A stretch of DNA of 33,013 nucleotides from the NCBI GenBank assembly GCA_016303085.1, contig JAEDMI010000003.1, positions 1 to 33,013 of the forward strand, read 5' to 3'. The translations under genes were made by a program, and so were the position numbers. Shown here piece by piece: positions 24,035 through 32,111 of this stretch. The stretch is from Acetatifactor sp. GTDB taxonomy: Bacteria > Bacillota > Clostridia > Lachnospirales > Lachnospiraceae. The notes beneath the pieces were generated by a model that saw nothing but the letters and a program-made list of their open reading frames with translations, searched no databases and was not told where the DNA came from. Within the stretch, counting starts at the first letter, position 1, and every line of letters starts with the position of its first letter.

Positions 24035-24063
24035 ATTTTAACTGTTTTCCCACAAAATGTAAA
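24035..24063 (-). promoter_or_regulatory. Promoter of the AraC-family gene
   Basis: Minus-strand TTTACA (24058-24063) and TAAAAT (24035-24040), 17-bp spacer, just downstream of the terminator of the LuxR gene. Confidence 0.7.
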
Positions 24064-24065
24064 AC

Positions 24066-24102
24066 AAAAAAACAGGACATCCGCAAAAAAGTGAATGTCC
24101 TG
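24066..24102 (-). terminator. Terminator of the LuxR-type gene
   Basis: CAGGACAT (24073-24080) pairs with ATGTCCTG (24095-24102). On the minus strand the stem is followed by seven T (24066-24072). It lies 14 bp past the stop codon. Confidence 0.85.
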
Positions 24103-24116
24103 CCATATGAACCCGA

Positions 24117-24860
24117 TTAAGGCAGATTTCGTATCATCTCCGTCAGCTTTTCTCTATCCTCCTGCCCCGTTTTTTCAAGGATATGTGTTATATGCTTTTT
24201 TACCGTGGCATCTGAAATATAAAGCATCTGACCGATTTCCTTGTTGGTCATCTCACAGCTCACCAATCTTGCCACCTCCGCCTCCCGGTCTGTCAGTCCA
24301 AGACCTCTCAGCTTAAAGTATACTGTCTGTGCATCCTCCACAGGTGCCTCCTCGATTCGTTCATCCATGAAAGAAACCAGTTCCATCTCCAGCTTTCCGG
24401 CAACAAAGGTAAGAATCAGTGCAAAAATTGCTGCATATGCGAAGCTCAAAATGTCGATGGCAAGTGCCGGACCGACACAACTCAAATCATCCATATGATA
24501 CAGCACGCTGTTTAATCCAATCAGGGACATTAACCCGGCCTCCAGAAAAACAACCCGCTTCATATAACTCAGCGCATTGAAAGCCTGCTGAAGTTCTATT
24601 CTGGAAACCTCCTTCTTTTTGGAAAAGGCAATCCGGAAGCCGTTGCAGAAATCTTTTCCGATACCCGTAAACAAAAGTGTCAGCACCGTAAGACCTACCA
24701 TATACCCCAATATCAGAGGATCAAAAAACTCCCGAAAGCCATACACTCCGCTGTTCGCAATGATATTCAGGATGATAAACATACATAATGCCAAAATCAT
24801 CAAAAACATTTTTTCATTCAGTTTTTTACAATTCAAAAAAAATCGTTTCAGTTCTCTCAT
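24117..24860 (-). CDS. Membrane-anchored LuxR-type regulator
   Basis: 247 aa from the second Met, which lies six bases after GGAGG; the first Met touches that site. Residues about 20-150 contain four hydrophobic segments ('MFLMILALCMFIILNIIA', 'LILGYMVGLTVLTLLFTGIG', 'VVFLEAGLMSLIGLNSVLY', 'ILSFAYAAIFALILTFVAG'). Residues about 180-240 are a GerE/LuxR helix-turn-helix ('LGLTDREAEVARLVSCEMTN', 'IGQMLYISDATVKKHITHIL'). This is a one-component regulator that would bind DNA while held in the membrane; no sensor loop is obvious. It has its own promoter (24965-24994) and terminator. A dyad in its leader (24886-24903) suggests autoregulation. Its role may be linked to the MATE pump next to it. Confidence 0.85.
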   Translation of the reverse strand: MRELKRFFLNCKKLNEKMFLMILALCMFIILNIIANSGVYGFREFFDPLILGYMVGLTVLTLLFTGIGKDFCNGFRIAFSKKKEVSRIELQQAFNALSYMKRVVFLEAGLMSLIGLNSVLYHMDDLSCVGPALAIDILSFAYAAIFALILTFVAGKLEMELVSFMDERIEEAPVEDAQTVYFKLRGLGLTDREAEVARLVSCEMTNKEIGQMLYISDATVKKHITHILEKTGQEDREKLTEMIRNLP

Positions 24861-24885
24861 ACCCATCCTCCATTCATGTGTTTTT

Positions 24886-24994
24886 GCATTTTATGCAAAA
24901 TGCTTTTGTTCCCCTTTTCCATATTCCGTTTCATATTCCTACGGTATCCCCTGCCGGCAACTTCATCATAATATAATTACATCCGTTATTTCAA
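24886..24994 (-). promoter_or_regulatory. Promoter and leader dyad of the LuxR-type gene
   Basis: Minus-strand TTGAAA (24989-24994) and TATGAT (24965-24970), 18-bp spacer. The leader contains GCATTTT-ATGC-AAAATGC (24886-24903), a perfect 7-bp dyad close to the ribosome binding site, a candidate operator or RNA hairpin. Confidence 0.55.
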
Positions 24995-25017
24995 TGTCCC
25001 TTTTTATACCACCCATC

Positions 25018-25047
25018 AAAAAAGAGGTAGTATTTTTCTACTACCTC
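25018..25047 (-). terminator. Terminator overlapping the 3' end of the MATE gene
   Basis: GAGGTAGTA (25024-25032) pairs with TACTACCTC (25039-25047), followed on the minus strand by six T (25018-25023). The upstream arm contains the MATE stop codon. Confidence 0.9.
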
Positions 25048-26408
25048 TCCACCTTCTTCATCAATTTCCATGCGGTACAGAAGAACAATGTCACCGTGGT
25101 TGTCACCGCCAGCAAATCCGACACAGGCTCCGCCAGGAACACCGCAAATACCTTGTTTTCAAAGAAATGCGGCAGGATGTATATCATAGGAATCAACAGG
25201 ATTATCTTTCTCAACACCGCCAGAAACAGGGAATGAACCGCTTTTCCCAACGCCACAAAGGTTTGCTGACAGGCTATCTGGGCTCCGAAGACACAGGACA
25301 CCGCCATGTAAATTCTCATTGCCCAACGGGTGTACTCCACCGTTGCCGCATCGGAAGAAAAAATTTTTGCCAATCCGCCGGGAACCAACATTGCCAACAG
25401 CCACACCGTAAAGGAATAACAGAGACAGCTCCCCAGCGTCAGCAAAAATGCCTTTCTCACCCGATCCATATTTTTCGCCCCGTAGTTAAAGCTGACAATG
25501 GGCTGCATACCCTGAGTCAGCCCCTGAAGGGGCATCATGGAAAACTGCATGATACTTGCAAGAATTGTCATGGCTCCCACCGCGATATCTCCGCCGTACT
25601 TCTGCAGAGATGTATTGAAGCACACCGACAGCAGACTTTCGGTAGACTGCATGATAAAAGGAGAAACCCCAAGCGCAAGCACCGGTCCCATAATCCGGAA
25701 AGAGAATTTTATATTTTTTCTTCTGATGTGCAGAATTGTCTTTTTCCCACATAAAAACAGTACTACCCAGACAGCCGATACCGCTTGAGACAGCACCGTT
25801 GCCAAAGCTGCTCCACGCACTCCCATGTCAAAGGCAAAGATAAACAGCGGATCAAGCACAATATTCAGACCCGCTCCTATCATGACAGTCTTCATTCCTA
25901 CTGAAGCAAATCCCTGTGAGGTAATAAATGCGTTCAGACCGGTAGTCAGCAGGACAAATATGCTGCCCAGTACATAGAGTTGCAAATAGGGTAAAGCATA
26001 AACAATGGTATCTTCGCTTGCTCCGAAGGCATACAGAATGGGCTCCGCAAAAACATAAAAGCCTGCTGTCAGCACCAGTGCAAGACAGATGAGCGTAAAC
26101 ACACAGTTCCCCAGTATTCTCTCTGCTGTTTCATAATCTCCTTTTCCCATGGCAATGGATGCTCTTGGGGCACCGCCAAATCCCACCAATGCCGCAAATG
26201 CCGCTACAAGTATCACAACCGGCAATGTCACGCCAAGGCCGGTCAAAGCCAGCGATCCCACCCCCGGGATGTGACCGATATAGATGCGGTCCACCATATT
26301 ATATAGAAGATTTACAATCTGCGCCGCAATCGCCGGCATGGCAAGGGATACCAGCAGCTTCCCTACCGGCATCACCGCCAATTTATTTTGTTCCGTTGTC
26401 TGTTCCAT
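25041..26408 (-). CDS. MATE-family multidrug/sodium antiporter
   Basis: 455 aa with about twelve membrane helices in two homologous halves. Typical sequences are 'GKLLVSLAMPAIAAQIVNLL', 'NMVDRIYIGHIPGVGSLALT', 'LNIVLDPLFIFAFDMGVRGA' and 'LQGLTQGMQPIVSFNYGAKN'. MATE pumps export cationic drugs or metabolites using Na+ or H+; the 'MVDRIYIG' type is close to clostridial MepA-like proteins. The ribosome binding site is weak. It lies 69 bp after mgtE. A LuxR-type regulator gene is downstream, which might control efflux. Confidence 0.92.
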   Translation of the reverse strand: MEQTTEQNKLAVMPVGKLLVSLAMPAIAAQIVNLLYNMVDRIYIGHIPGVGSLALTGLGVTLPVVILVAAFAALVGFGGAPRASIAMGKGDYETAERILGNCVFTLICLALVLTAGFYVFAEPILYAFGASEDTIVYALPYLQLYVLGSIFVLLTTGLNAFITSQGFASVGMKTVMIGAGLNIVLDPLFIFAFDMGVRGAALATVLSQAVSAVWVVLFLCGKKTILHIRRKNIKFSFRIMGPVLALGVSPFIMQSTESLLSVCFNTSLQKYGGDIAVGAMTILASIMQFSMMPLQGLTQGMQPIVSFNYGAKNMDRVRKAFLLTLGSCLCYSFTVWLLAMLVPGGLAKIFSSDAATVEYTRWAMRIYMAVSCVFGAQIACQQTFVALGKAVHSLFLAVLRKIILLIPMIYILPHFFENKVFAVFLAEPVSDLLAVTTTVTLFFCTAWKLMKKVER

Positions 26409-26477
26409 ATTTTCTCATTTTCTGCTTCCGTCAGCCCTTCAGAATCATTCCGCCGGCAGAAACATTTTCCTATCTCT

Positions 26478-27827
26478 CTATATTCCAAGTATCATCGTAG
26501 CAAATCTGAAATATACCAACAGGGACAAAGCATCCACAATGGTGGTGATAAACGGACTTGCCATAACCGCAGGGTCAAAGCCCAGTCTTTTTGCTCCTAC
26601 GGGGAGCAGACACCCCACCAGCATCGCCATCATCACAGCTGCAATCAGTGTCAGGCATACCGTGAAAGACACATAAAGCCCCACTCTGTCAAACAGCATC
26701 AGCTTCCCAAAGTTCGCTGCCGCCAGAGTCACACCGCAGAGCACCGCAACTCTGATTTCTTTCCATACAACTTTCGGCACGTCCCTGTATTCAATCTCGC
26801 CCAGAGACAACCCACGGATAACGGTTACACTTGCCTGCCCGCCCGCGTTTCCTCCCGTATCCATCAGCATGGGAATAAATGCAATCAATGCCGCATACAC
26901 GCTCAAAGCCTCCTCAAAGGAGCTGATAATTGCTCCCGTAAAGGTGGCTGATACCATCAAAAGCAGCAGCCAGGGAATTCGCTTTTTATAAGTTTCCCCC
27001 ACGCCTGTCTTCATATACGGCTTATCACTGGGAACAATAGCCGCCATTTTTTCCATATCCTCCGTGGTCTCCTCTTCCATGATATCCACAATATCATCCA
27101 CGGTGATAATTCCCACCAGTCTGTTCTCGTTGTCCACCACTGGCATGGCGGTAAAGTCATATTTCTTAAATTGTGCGGCAACCTGCTCCTGGTCCATGAG
27201 GGTTTGAATGGAAATGACATTTTCATGCATCAACTCTCCGATTACCTCATCGCCCTTGCTGAGCAACAGATACCGCAATGCAACGGTACCTACCAGCCTT
27301 CTCTGGGTATCCAGCACATAACAGATATTGATGGTCTCACTGTCCAGTCCGACATTCCTGATATGTTCAATTGCCTGCTCCACCGTCATGTTTTCCTTGA
27401 AGGAAACATACTCCACCGTCATGATGCTTCCCGCGGAATCCTCCGGATAGCGCAGAAGATGGTTGATTGCCTGACGGGTATCGGGTCTGGCATTTGCCAG
27501 CAGTTTATCCACTACATTTGCCGGCATCTCCTCCAGCAAATCCACCGCATCGTCCGCCATCAGGTTATCGATGACGTTTGCCGCCTCTTTGTCCGACAGG
27601 GAATTGATGATGGTCTGCTGGCTCTCCACCTCAAGATAGGAAAACACATCTGCCGCCAGGTCCTTGGGAAGAATCCGATACACCTTCAGCAGCTCTTCCT
27701 CCTCCAATTCCTCCATAAGGGCGGCGATATCCGCATCATTCAGCTCTGCCAGAAACTGGCGCAGCTTTGTATACTGCTTCGTGTCGAGGAACTCACGCAG
27801 CTCCTCCAGTTCGTTCCTTGTTTCCAT
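26478..27827 (-). CDS. mgtE: Magnesium transporter MgtE
   Basis: 449 aa, normal. The N-terminal helical domain (about 1-130) has 'LNDADIAALMEELEEEELLK' and 'LADDAVDLLEEMPANVVDKL'. Two CBS domains follow (about 140-260: 'AGSIMTVEYVSFKENMTVEQ', 'VISIQTLMDQEQVAAQFKKY', 'RLVGIITVDDIVDIMEEE'), which close the channel at high Mg2+. Five membrane helices follow from about 285, with 'IPMLMDTGGNAGGQASVTVI' as the pore signature. It is an inner-membrane Mg2+ channel. AAGGAG lies before the ATG and could pair with a CCTTA in the leader. It is not obviously linked to its neighbours. Confidence 0.96.
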   Translation of the reverse strand: METRNELEELREFLDTKQYTKLRQFLAELNDADIAALMEELEEEELLKVYRILPKDLAADVFSYLEVESQQTIINSLSDKEAANVIDNLMADDAVDLLEEMPANVVDKLLANARPDTRQAINHLLRYPEDSAGSIMTVEYVSFKENMTVEQAIEHIRNVGLDSETINICYVLDTQRRLVGTVALRYLLLSKGDEVIGELMHENVISIQTLMDQEQVAAQFKKYDFTAMPVVDNENRLVGIITVDDIVDIMEEETTEDMEKMAAIVPSDKPYMKTGVGETYKKRIPWLLLLMVSATFTGAIISSFEEALSVYAALIAFIPMLMDTGGNAGGQASVTVIRGLSLGEIEYRDVPKVVWKEIRVAVLCGVTLAAANFGKLMLFDRVGLYVSFTVCLTLIAAVMMAMLVGCLLPVGAKRLGFDPAVMASPFITTIVDALSLLVYFRFATMILGI

Positions 27828-27955
27828 AGCACTTCTCCTTATGTGATTTTTTTATTAAGGTACAACTTCGACCCGGAAGAGGGTTATCTGAACTTACTTT
27901 CTGACTCTTCATAAAAAAACCACCACCTTTCATGCTATAGTATAACCGGCATTAT
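27828..27955 (-). promoter_or_regulatory. mgtE leader: possible RNA switch or leader peptide
   Basis: About 125 nt between yigZ and mgtE. A TATACT-like -10 lies near 27940. On the minus strand the leader has ACCC-TCTTCC-GGGT, and CCTTA (27856-27860) that can pair with TAAGG (27837-27841) overlapping the mgtE ribosome binding site. A short frame starting Met-Lys-Ser-Gln-Lys-Val-Ser-Ser at 27912, preceded by AGGTGG, runs into the mgtE coding start in another frame. It does not match the M-box Mg2+ riboswitch in size or sequence that I know. Confidence 0.4.
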
Positions 27956-27979
27956 GCCTTTGCTCCGAACATTATTATT

Positions 27980-28636
27980 TTAGTCTGTACCGGGGTCTTT
28001 GTCAACGAAATAAAGCTCCCTGAGTTTTTCCAATTCAACCCGGCCCCCGGTAGCCTCCACCATATCTTTTTTCAGTTTCTCCGCATCCTCCGCCGGAACA
28101 ATCAGTCGAAGCGTTACCCTGTCCGTGTATTCACTTGAAGAAGGTTCAATCCCCGTATTTTCCAGCAGATAAAGAATCTTTCCGATGCCGTTGTAATCCG
28201 TCGTTACTCTGATTTCATGTCCATACCGCATCCTGCCCAGCGTACAGTTTTTCAGTCCTTCCTTCACTGCCTGCGTATATGCCCGCACCAATCCGCCGGT
28301 TCCCAGCAGCACGCCACCGAAATATCTTGTCACCACAACCGCGATATTACGAATGCCCTCTCCGGTCAATACCTCCAGCATGGGACGGCCTGCCGTTCCG
28401 CCGGGCTCTCCGTCATCGCTGCATCTGGTCACTTCTCCTCTGCTTCCCAGCACAAAGGCAGAACAGTTATGTCTGGCATCCCAATACTTTTTTTTCATCT
28501 CCTCTATAAAAGCCGTGGCTTCCTCCTCGCTCTCGCATTTTCTTACAGTCGCGATAAAACGGGACTTCTTTTCCACATATTCACCCTCGCCGCCTTCCAG
28601 CAGCACACGGTAGGAGTCAGCACCTTTCTCATTCAT
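27980..28636 (-). CDS. yigZ: YigZ/IMPACT-family protein
   Basis: 218 aa, normal. The conserved 'YVEKKSRFIATVRKCESEEE' start, 'ARHNCSAFVLG' and 'RCSDDGEPGGTAGRPMLEVL' identify UPF0029/IMPACT, followed by 'VVVTRYFGGVLLGTGGLVRA' and a C-terminal ferredoxin-like domain (about 140-205). The molecular role is unsettled; the family is linked to translation control or proline-peptidase side functions. It is divergent from the PBP gene. Confidence 0.95.
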   Translation of the reverse strand: MNEKGADSYRVLLEGGEGEYVEKKSRFIATVRKCESEEEATAFIEEMKKKYWDARHNCSAFVLGSRGEVTRCSDDGEPGGTAGRPMLEVLTGEGIRNIAVVVTRYFGGVLLGTGGLVRAYTQAVKEGLKNCTLGRMRYGHEIRVTTDYNGIGKILYLLENTGIEPSSSEYTDRVTLRLIVPAEDAEKLKKDMVEATGGRVELEKLRELYFVDKDPGTD

Positions 28637-28756
28637 AACGCATGTTATCTCCGAAGCAAATCTATTGTTTTCATACTATCAGATTTATGGTAGCATAATT
28701 TTCCAAAAATGTGAAACAATTATTAAGATTATTAAGTTGAAAAGAAAACCTTTATT

Positions 28757-28779
28757 TACATACTTTTTTTTGATATAAT
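28757..28779 (+). promoter_or_regulatory. Putative promoter of the class A PBP gene
   Basis: A perfect TATAAT (28774-28779) lies 40 bp before the start codon, with a T-rich stretch upstream (TTTACATAC plus eight T). The -35 hexamer is not distinct (TTTATT at 17 bp). The region 28637-28818 otherwise holds only the upstream sequences of yigZ. Confidence 0.5.
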
Positions 28780-28818
28780 GAATCGGATAACTGTATTTGC
28801 AGAGAAAGGTGAATTTGA

Positions 28819-31533
28819 ATGAATTACGGGAAAAAAGGTGTCCGCTCCAAGCAAAAGGCACTGAATTCAAAGACAATAAAAATAGAAAGAAAAATATTAC
28901 TGGGGCTGGTGAAGCTTGTTCTGATAGCTGTCATAGGTCTGGGCATCTGCGGTGTGGCTGCAGGGCTGGGTGCCTTCAAGGGCATTCTTGCCTCTACACC
29001 CAAGATTCGCTTCGGCGATGTGGTTGCTTCCGGTCAGGCTACCATTGTATACGACTGTGAAGGCAATGAAATTGACCAATACGTCAGCAGCAACTCCAAT
29101 CGTCTGCGCGTTGAGTCCATTGACGAACTGCCGGATTACCTGGGAAAAGCGTTTGTGGCAATCGAGGACGAGCGTTTCTATCAGCACAACGGTATTGATT
29201 TCAAGAGTATCCTTCGCGCCGGCTATCAGTTCATCAAAACCGGTGGAGAGGAAACCCAGGGTGCAAGTACCATCACCCAGCAGCTTTTGAAGAACACTGT
29301 GTTCACGGAATGGACCTCAGAAGGAAAAAATAAAATTAAAAAGATAAAACGAAAGCTTCAGGAGCAGTATCTTGCTCTGGAAATATCCAAGTATTACGAG
29401 AAGGACTTGATTCTTCTGGAATACATGAATGCCATCAACCTCGGTCAGAATACTCTGGGGGTGGAGGCTGCTTCCAAGCGTTACTTCGGTAAATCCGCAA
29501 GTGATTTGACTGTCTCCGAAGCAGCAGTTATCGCATGTATCACCCAGAACCCTTCCGGCTACAACCCTATCCGCCATCCCGAGGCCAATGCAACGCGACG
29601 TGAAAAATGTCTGACAAATATGTTAAAACTTAATTTCATTACTCAGGCTCAGTATGACGAAGCCATCGCCGACACCGAGGATGTCTATGAAAGAATCGGT
29701 AACTATGATATAGACTACCGCGAAAGCGCCAACACAACCTCCGGTTCGTATTTTTCCGATGCGCTCTACGAACAGGTGCTGGCAGATTTGGTGGAAGATG
29801 CCGGCTACGACGAAGCCATGGCTGAAAAGATTCTGACCTCCGGTGGTCTGCGTATCGAGTCTACCATGGACCCTACCATTCAGGCTATTGCAGATGAAGA
29901 ATTTGCCAATCCCGACAATTATCCTTCCAATGTAAAGTGGCTTTTAAACTATGCGCTGACCATCACGGACAATGACGGCAACAAAAACAACTACAGCAAA
30001 GAGAACATGACCAGCTGGTTTAAGACAAACAAAAGTTCCAAATTCAATCTGCTCTTCTCCTCTCAAGAGGATGCCTATGAGGCAATCGATACCTATCGGG
30101 CCGCCATGATGGAGGAGCTTGGTGTCATTGAAACCGATGATAATTATGAGGAATCCATCTCCATGACTCCTCAGCCCCAAAGTGCGCTCGTAATAGAGGA
30201 TCAATCCACCGGCTATGTAAAAGCCCTTGTAGGCGGTCGCGGTGCAAAGGAAGGAAGGCGAACCTGGAACCGTGCTACGGATACCATGCGTTCCCCCGGT
30301 TCCACCTTCAAGGTACTTGCATCCTTTGCTCCCGCTCTGGACAGCGCAGGACAAACCCTTGCAACAGTATACAACGATGCTCCTTTTAACTATGATGACG
30401 GTACTCCCGTTAAAAACTGGTATAAAACCGGTTACAAGGGTATCTGTTCCATCCGGGATGCTATTTGTCAATCCATGAACATTATCGCAGTTAAGGCTGA
30501 AACCGTCATAACCCCTCAGTTGGGCTATGACTATCTGCTGAACTTTGGCTTTACCACACTGACGGATGGCGTTATTATAAATGATAAGCTCTTTACCGAT
30601 GTGAATCAGACCATGGCTCTGGGAGGATTGACCTATGGCGTCACTCCCTATGAAATAAATGCAGCTTATGCTACTATCGCCAATCTGGGTACCTACGTGG
30701 AGCCCAAACTGTACACCAGAGTTCTGGATTCCGACGGCAATGTGTTACTGGACAACACAGCCCCCACCAGCAGACAGGTTCTCAAGGAGACCACCGCTTT
30801 CCTGCTTACCGATGCCATGGTAGACGTAGTTACCGCACCTTCCGGTACTGCCAAAAGTGTAAACTTCGGTAATATGGCAATTGCCGGAAAAACCGGTACT
30901 TCCACAGGTCCCAAGGATGTCTGGTTTTGCGGCTACACTCCTTACTATACCTGTTCCGTCTGGACAGGCTATGACAACAATGTGGACATGGGTTCCGATG
31001 AGACCAGCCTCTCCAGAACACTTTGGAGAGCAGTCATGAAGCGGGTTCACGAAAATCTGCCCGGCGAGCAGTTCCCCGTTCCCCAGGGTCTGGTACAGGC
31101 TGATATTTGTACCAAGTCCGGTCTTCTTCCCATTCCCGGACTGTGCGACGATTGCATTGCAACTGAATACTTTGCTGAGGGAACCGTGCCTACCGAGAGT
31201 TGTAATATACACTTTGAGGGCGATATCTGTGCCTATGACGGATTACCTGCCAGTCCTGAATGTCCTTTCAAGTATTACGGGCGTACAACCCTGCCTCTGG
31301 TTGAGGATGCTTCGTTAATCCCCGGGTCCACCATGATTGTAGAAAACCCCGATGGCACCCAGACCAGCATAACACCCACAACCTCAACTCACTGTCAGCA
31401 TGATGCGACTTTCTTCGCCAACCCTGACTATGAATCCATCATCAACAGTCAACAGTGGGAAATCAACAGACGAAACGAGGAAGCTGCAGCCGCAGCGGCC
31501 GCGGCAGCTGCAGCAGCTGCTGCCGGACAGTAA
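28819..31533 (+). CDS. Class A penicillin-binding protein (PBP1A type)
   Basis: 904 aa. One membrane helix at about 27-50, then the transglycosylase domain with catalytic Glu116 in 'AIEDERFYQHNGIDF', 'ASTITQQLLKNTVF' (149-162) and 'EAASKRYFGKSASDL'. The transpeptidase domain has SxxK at Ser495-Lys498 ('RSPGSTFKVLASF'), SxN at 552-554 (SMN) and KTGT at 691-694. It polymerises and crosslinks peptidoglycan outside the membrane. The C-terminal 150 residues carry paired Cys ('ICTKSGLLPIPGLCDDC', 'CNIHFEGDICAYDGLPASPEC'). The tail ends in 14 alanines then Gly-Gln, encoded by mixed GCN codons. AAAGG lies before the ATG. A bidirectional terminator follows. Confidence 0.96.
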   Translation: MNYGKKGVRSKQKALNSKTIKIERKILLGLVKLVLIAVIGLGICGVAAGLGAFKGILASTPKIRFGDVVASGQATIVYDCEGNEIDQYVSSNSNRLRVESIDELPDYLGKAFVAIEDERFYQHNGIDFKSILRAGYQFIKTGGEETQGASTITQQLLKNTVFTEWTSEGKNKIKKIKRKLQEQYLALEISKYYEKDLILLEYMNAINLGQNTLGVEAASKRYFGKSASDLTVSEAAVIACITQNPSGYNPIRHPEANATRREKCLTNMLKLNFITQAQYDEAIADTEDVYERIGNYDIDYRESANTTSGSYFSDALYEQVLADLVEDAGYDEAMAEKILTSGGLRIESTMDPTIQAIADEEFANPDNYPSNVKWLLNYALTITDNDGNKNNYSKENMTSWFKTNKSSKFNLLFSSQEDAYEAIDTYRAAMMEELGVIETDDNYEESISMTPQPQSALVIEDQSTGYVKALVGGRGAKEGRRTWNRATDTMRSPGSTFKVLASFAPALDSAGQTLATVYNDAPFNYDDGTPVKNWYKTGYKGICSIRDAICQSMNIIAVKAETVITPQLGYDYLLNFGFTTLTDGVIINDKLFTDVNQTMALGGLTYGVTPYEINAAYATIANLGTYVEPKLYTRVLDSDGNVLLDNTAPTSRQVLKETTAFLLTDAMVDVVTAPSGTAKSVNFGNMAIAGKTGTSTGPKDVWFCGYTPYYTCSVWTGYDNNVDMGSDETSLSRTLWRAVMKRVHENLPGEQFPVPQGLVQADICTKSGLLPIPGLCDDCIATEYFAEGTVPTESCNIHFEGDICAYDGLPASPECPFKYYGRTTLPLVEDASLIPGSTMIVENPDGTQTSITPTTSTHCQHDATFFANPDYESIINSQQWEINRRNEEAAAAAAAAAAAAAAGQ

Positions 31534-31551
31534 TAACAGATGCTAAGGTTT

Positions 31552-31582
31552 AGAGCCATGGTCAATGACCATGGCTCTTTTT
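31552..31582. terminator. Bidirectional terminator after the PBP gene
   Basis: AGAGCCATGGTCA (31552-31564) and TGACCATGGCTCT (31566-31578) are perfect 13-bp arms with a 1-nt centre, then TTTT on the plus strand. The left arm contains the stop codon of the convergent 94-aa gene. Confidence 0.9.
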
Positions 31583-31846
31583 CTCTTCCACCTTCTTTTG
31601 AAGTTCTTTCACTCCGTTCCGTGCGTTACCGATTGCCTTGCACTGTTTCTCAAAAAGTGCATCCGGACTCTCGCCGTACTGCTCATAATACAGCTTTCCG
31701 ATTTCCGTATAATTCTTTTTGATCACTTCCTCACAGGTTGCAATCTGGCTTTTCAGATTTACAATTTCCGCTGTCTCCCGGGCCTTATCCGCAACCTCCC
31801 TGCCCTTTACTGCAACAGTCTCCCCGAGTTTTTCAAAAAAATCCAT
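31562..31846 (-). CDS. Small coiled-coil protein of unknown function
   Basis: 94 aa, mostly charged helix with few hydrophobics ('EVADKARETAEIVNLKSQIA' to 'KELQKKVEEKKSHGH'), so a soluble coiled coil is likely. The segment 'IGKLYYEQYGESPDALFEKQ' resembles small Lachnospiraceae proteins, some of which carry an added zinc ribbon, absent here. AAAGGAGTGG precedes the ATG. Its promoter is TTTACG (31895-31900) with TATTAT (31872-31877), 17-bp spacer. It ends inside the PBP terminator. No function can be given. Confidence 0.75.
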   Translation of the reverse strand: MDFFEKLGETVAVKGREVADKARETAEIVNLKSQIATCEEVIKKNYTEIGKLYYEQYGESPDALFEKQCKAIGNARNGVKELQKKVEEKKSHGH

Positions 31847-31871
31847 AAAACCACTCCTTTCCTTAACTTAT

Positions 31872-31900
31872 ATAATACATGAAAATTTTTCTTACGTAAA
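31872..31900 (-). promoter_or_regulatory. Promoter of the small coiled-coil gene
   Basis: Minus-strand TTTACG (31895-31900) and TATTAT (31872-31877), 17-bp spacer, about 26 bp before the start codon. It is back-to-back with the rightward promoter at 31912-31941. Confidence 0.7.
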
Positions 31901-31911
31901 GTGACGAAAGA

Positions 31912-31941
31912 TTGCACTTTGCCGCGAGGATATGGTATAAT
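31912..31941 (+). promoter_or_regulatory. Rightward promoter 1 (upstream of hairpin cluster)
   Basis: TTGCAC (31912-31917) and TATAAT (31936-31941) with an 18-bp spacer. The start would be near 31948, within a hairpin cluster. Its -10 region belongs to a 25-bp sequence repeated at 32066-32090. Confidence 0.75.
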
Positions 31942-32090
31942 AATTCTGCTAATGCAGAATCCAAGTCGGCTGACGCCGTCTTGCCGATACTGCGTATCGG
32001 ATTATAGCAGCAAGCCATGGCTTGAAAAACAAATGCCCCTGTGGAGCGCTTGTTTTTCTGCGCACATGGTATAATAATTCTGCTAATGCA
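31932..32090 (+). repeat. Direct repeat of 25 bp (134-bp period) bracketing a hairpin cluster
   Basis: The 25-bp sequence starting ATGGTATAATAATTC at 31932-31956 is identical at 32066-32090. Each copy contains a TATAAT box. The intervening 109 bp (31957-32065) carries several palindromes and a terminator-like hairpin. This could be a tandem duplication, or insertion of a small element with target duplication. Confidence 0.9.
31943..32057 (+). ncRNA. Candidate small RNA or attenuator with stacked hairpins
   Basis: Downstream of promoter 1 lie successive stems: ATTCTGC-TAAT-GCAGAAT (31943-31960), AAGTCGGC-TGAC-GCCGTCTT (31963-31982, one mismatch), CCGATAC-TGC-GTATCGG (31984-32000), and the perfect palindrome CAAGCCATGGCTTG (32011-32024). 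The final stem pairs AAAAACAAATGC (32025-32036) with GCGCTTGTTTTT (32046-32057) and ends in five T. A transcript of about 110 nt ending there is possible, with the downstream gene then read from the second TATAAT. No conserved riboswitch family is recognised. Confidence 0.45.
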
Positions 32091-32111
32091 AAAGAAGAAT
32101 GAGGTGACACC

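Noticed and set aside
27171..27914. 247-aa plus-strand frame ending in a protein-like YNFDPEEGYLNLL stretch
   Set aside because: Most is antisense to mgtE. The tail looks protein-like, but no start or homologous body precedes it; a gene remnant cannot be excluded.
27828..27955. M-box (ykoK) magnesium riboswitch
   Set aside because: The leader is too short and lacks the conserved M-box sequences I know.
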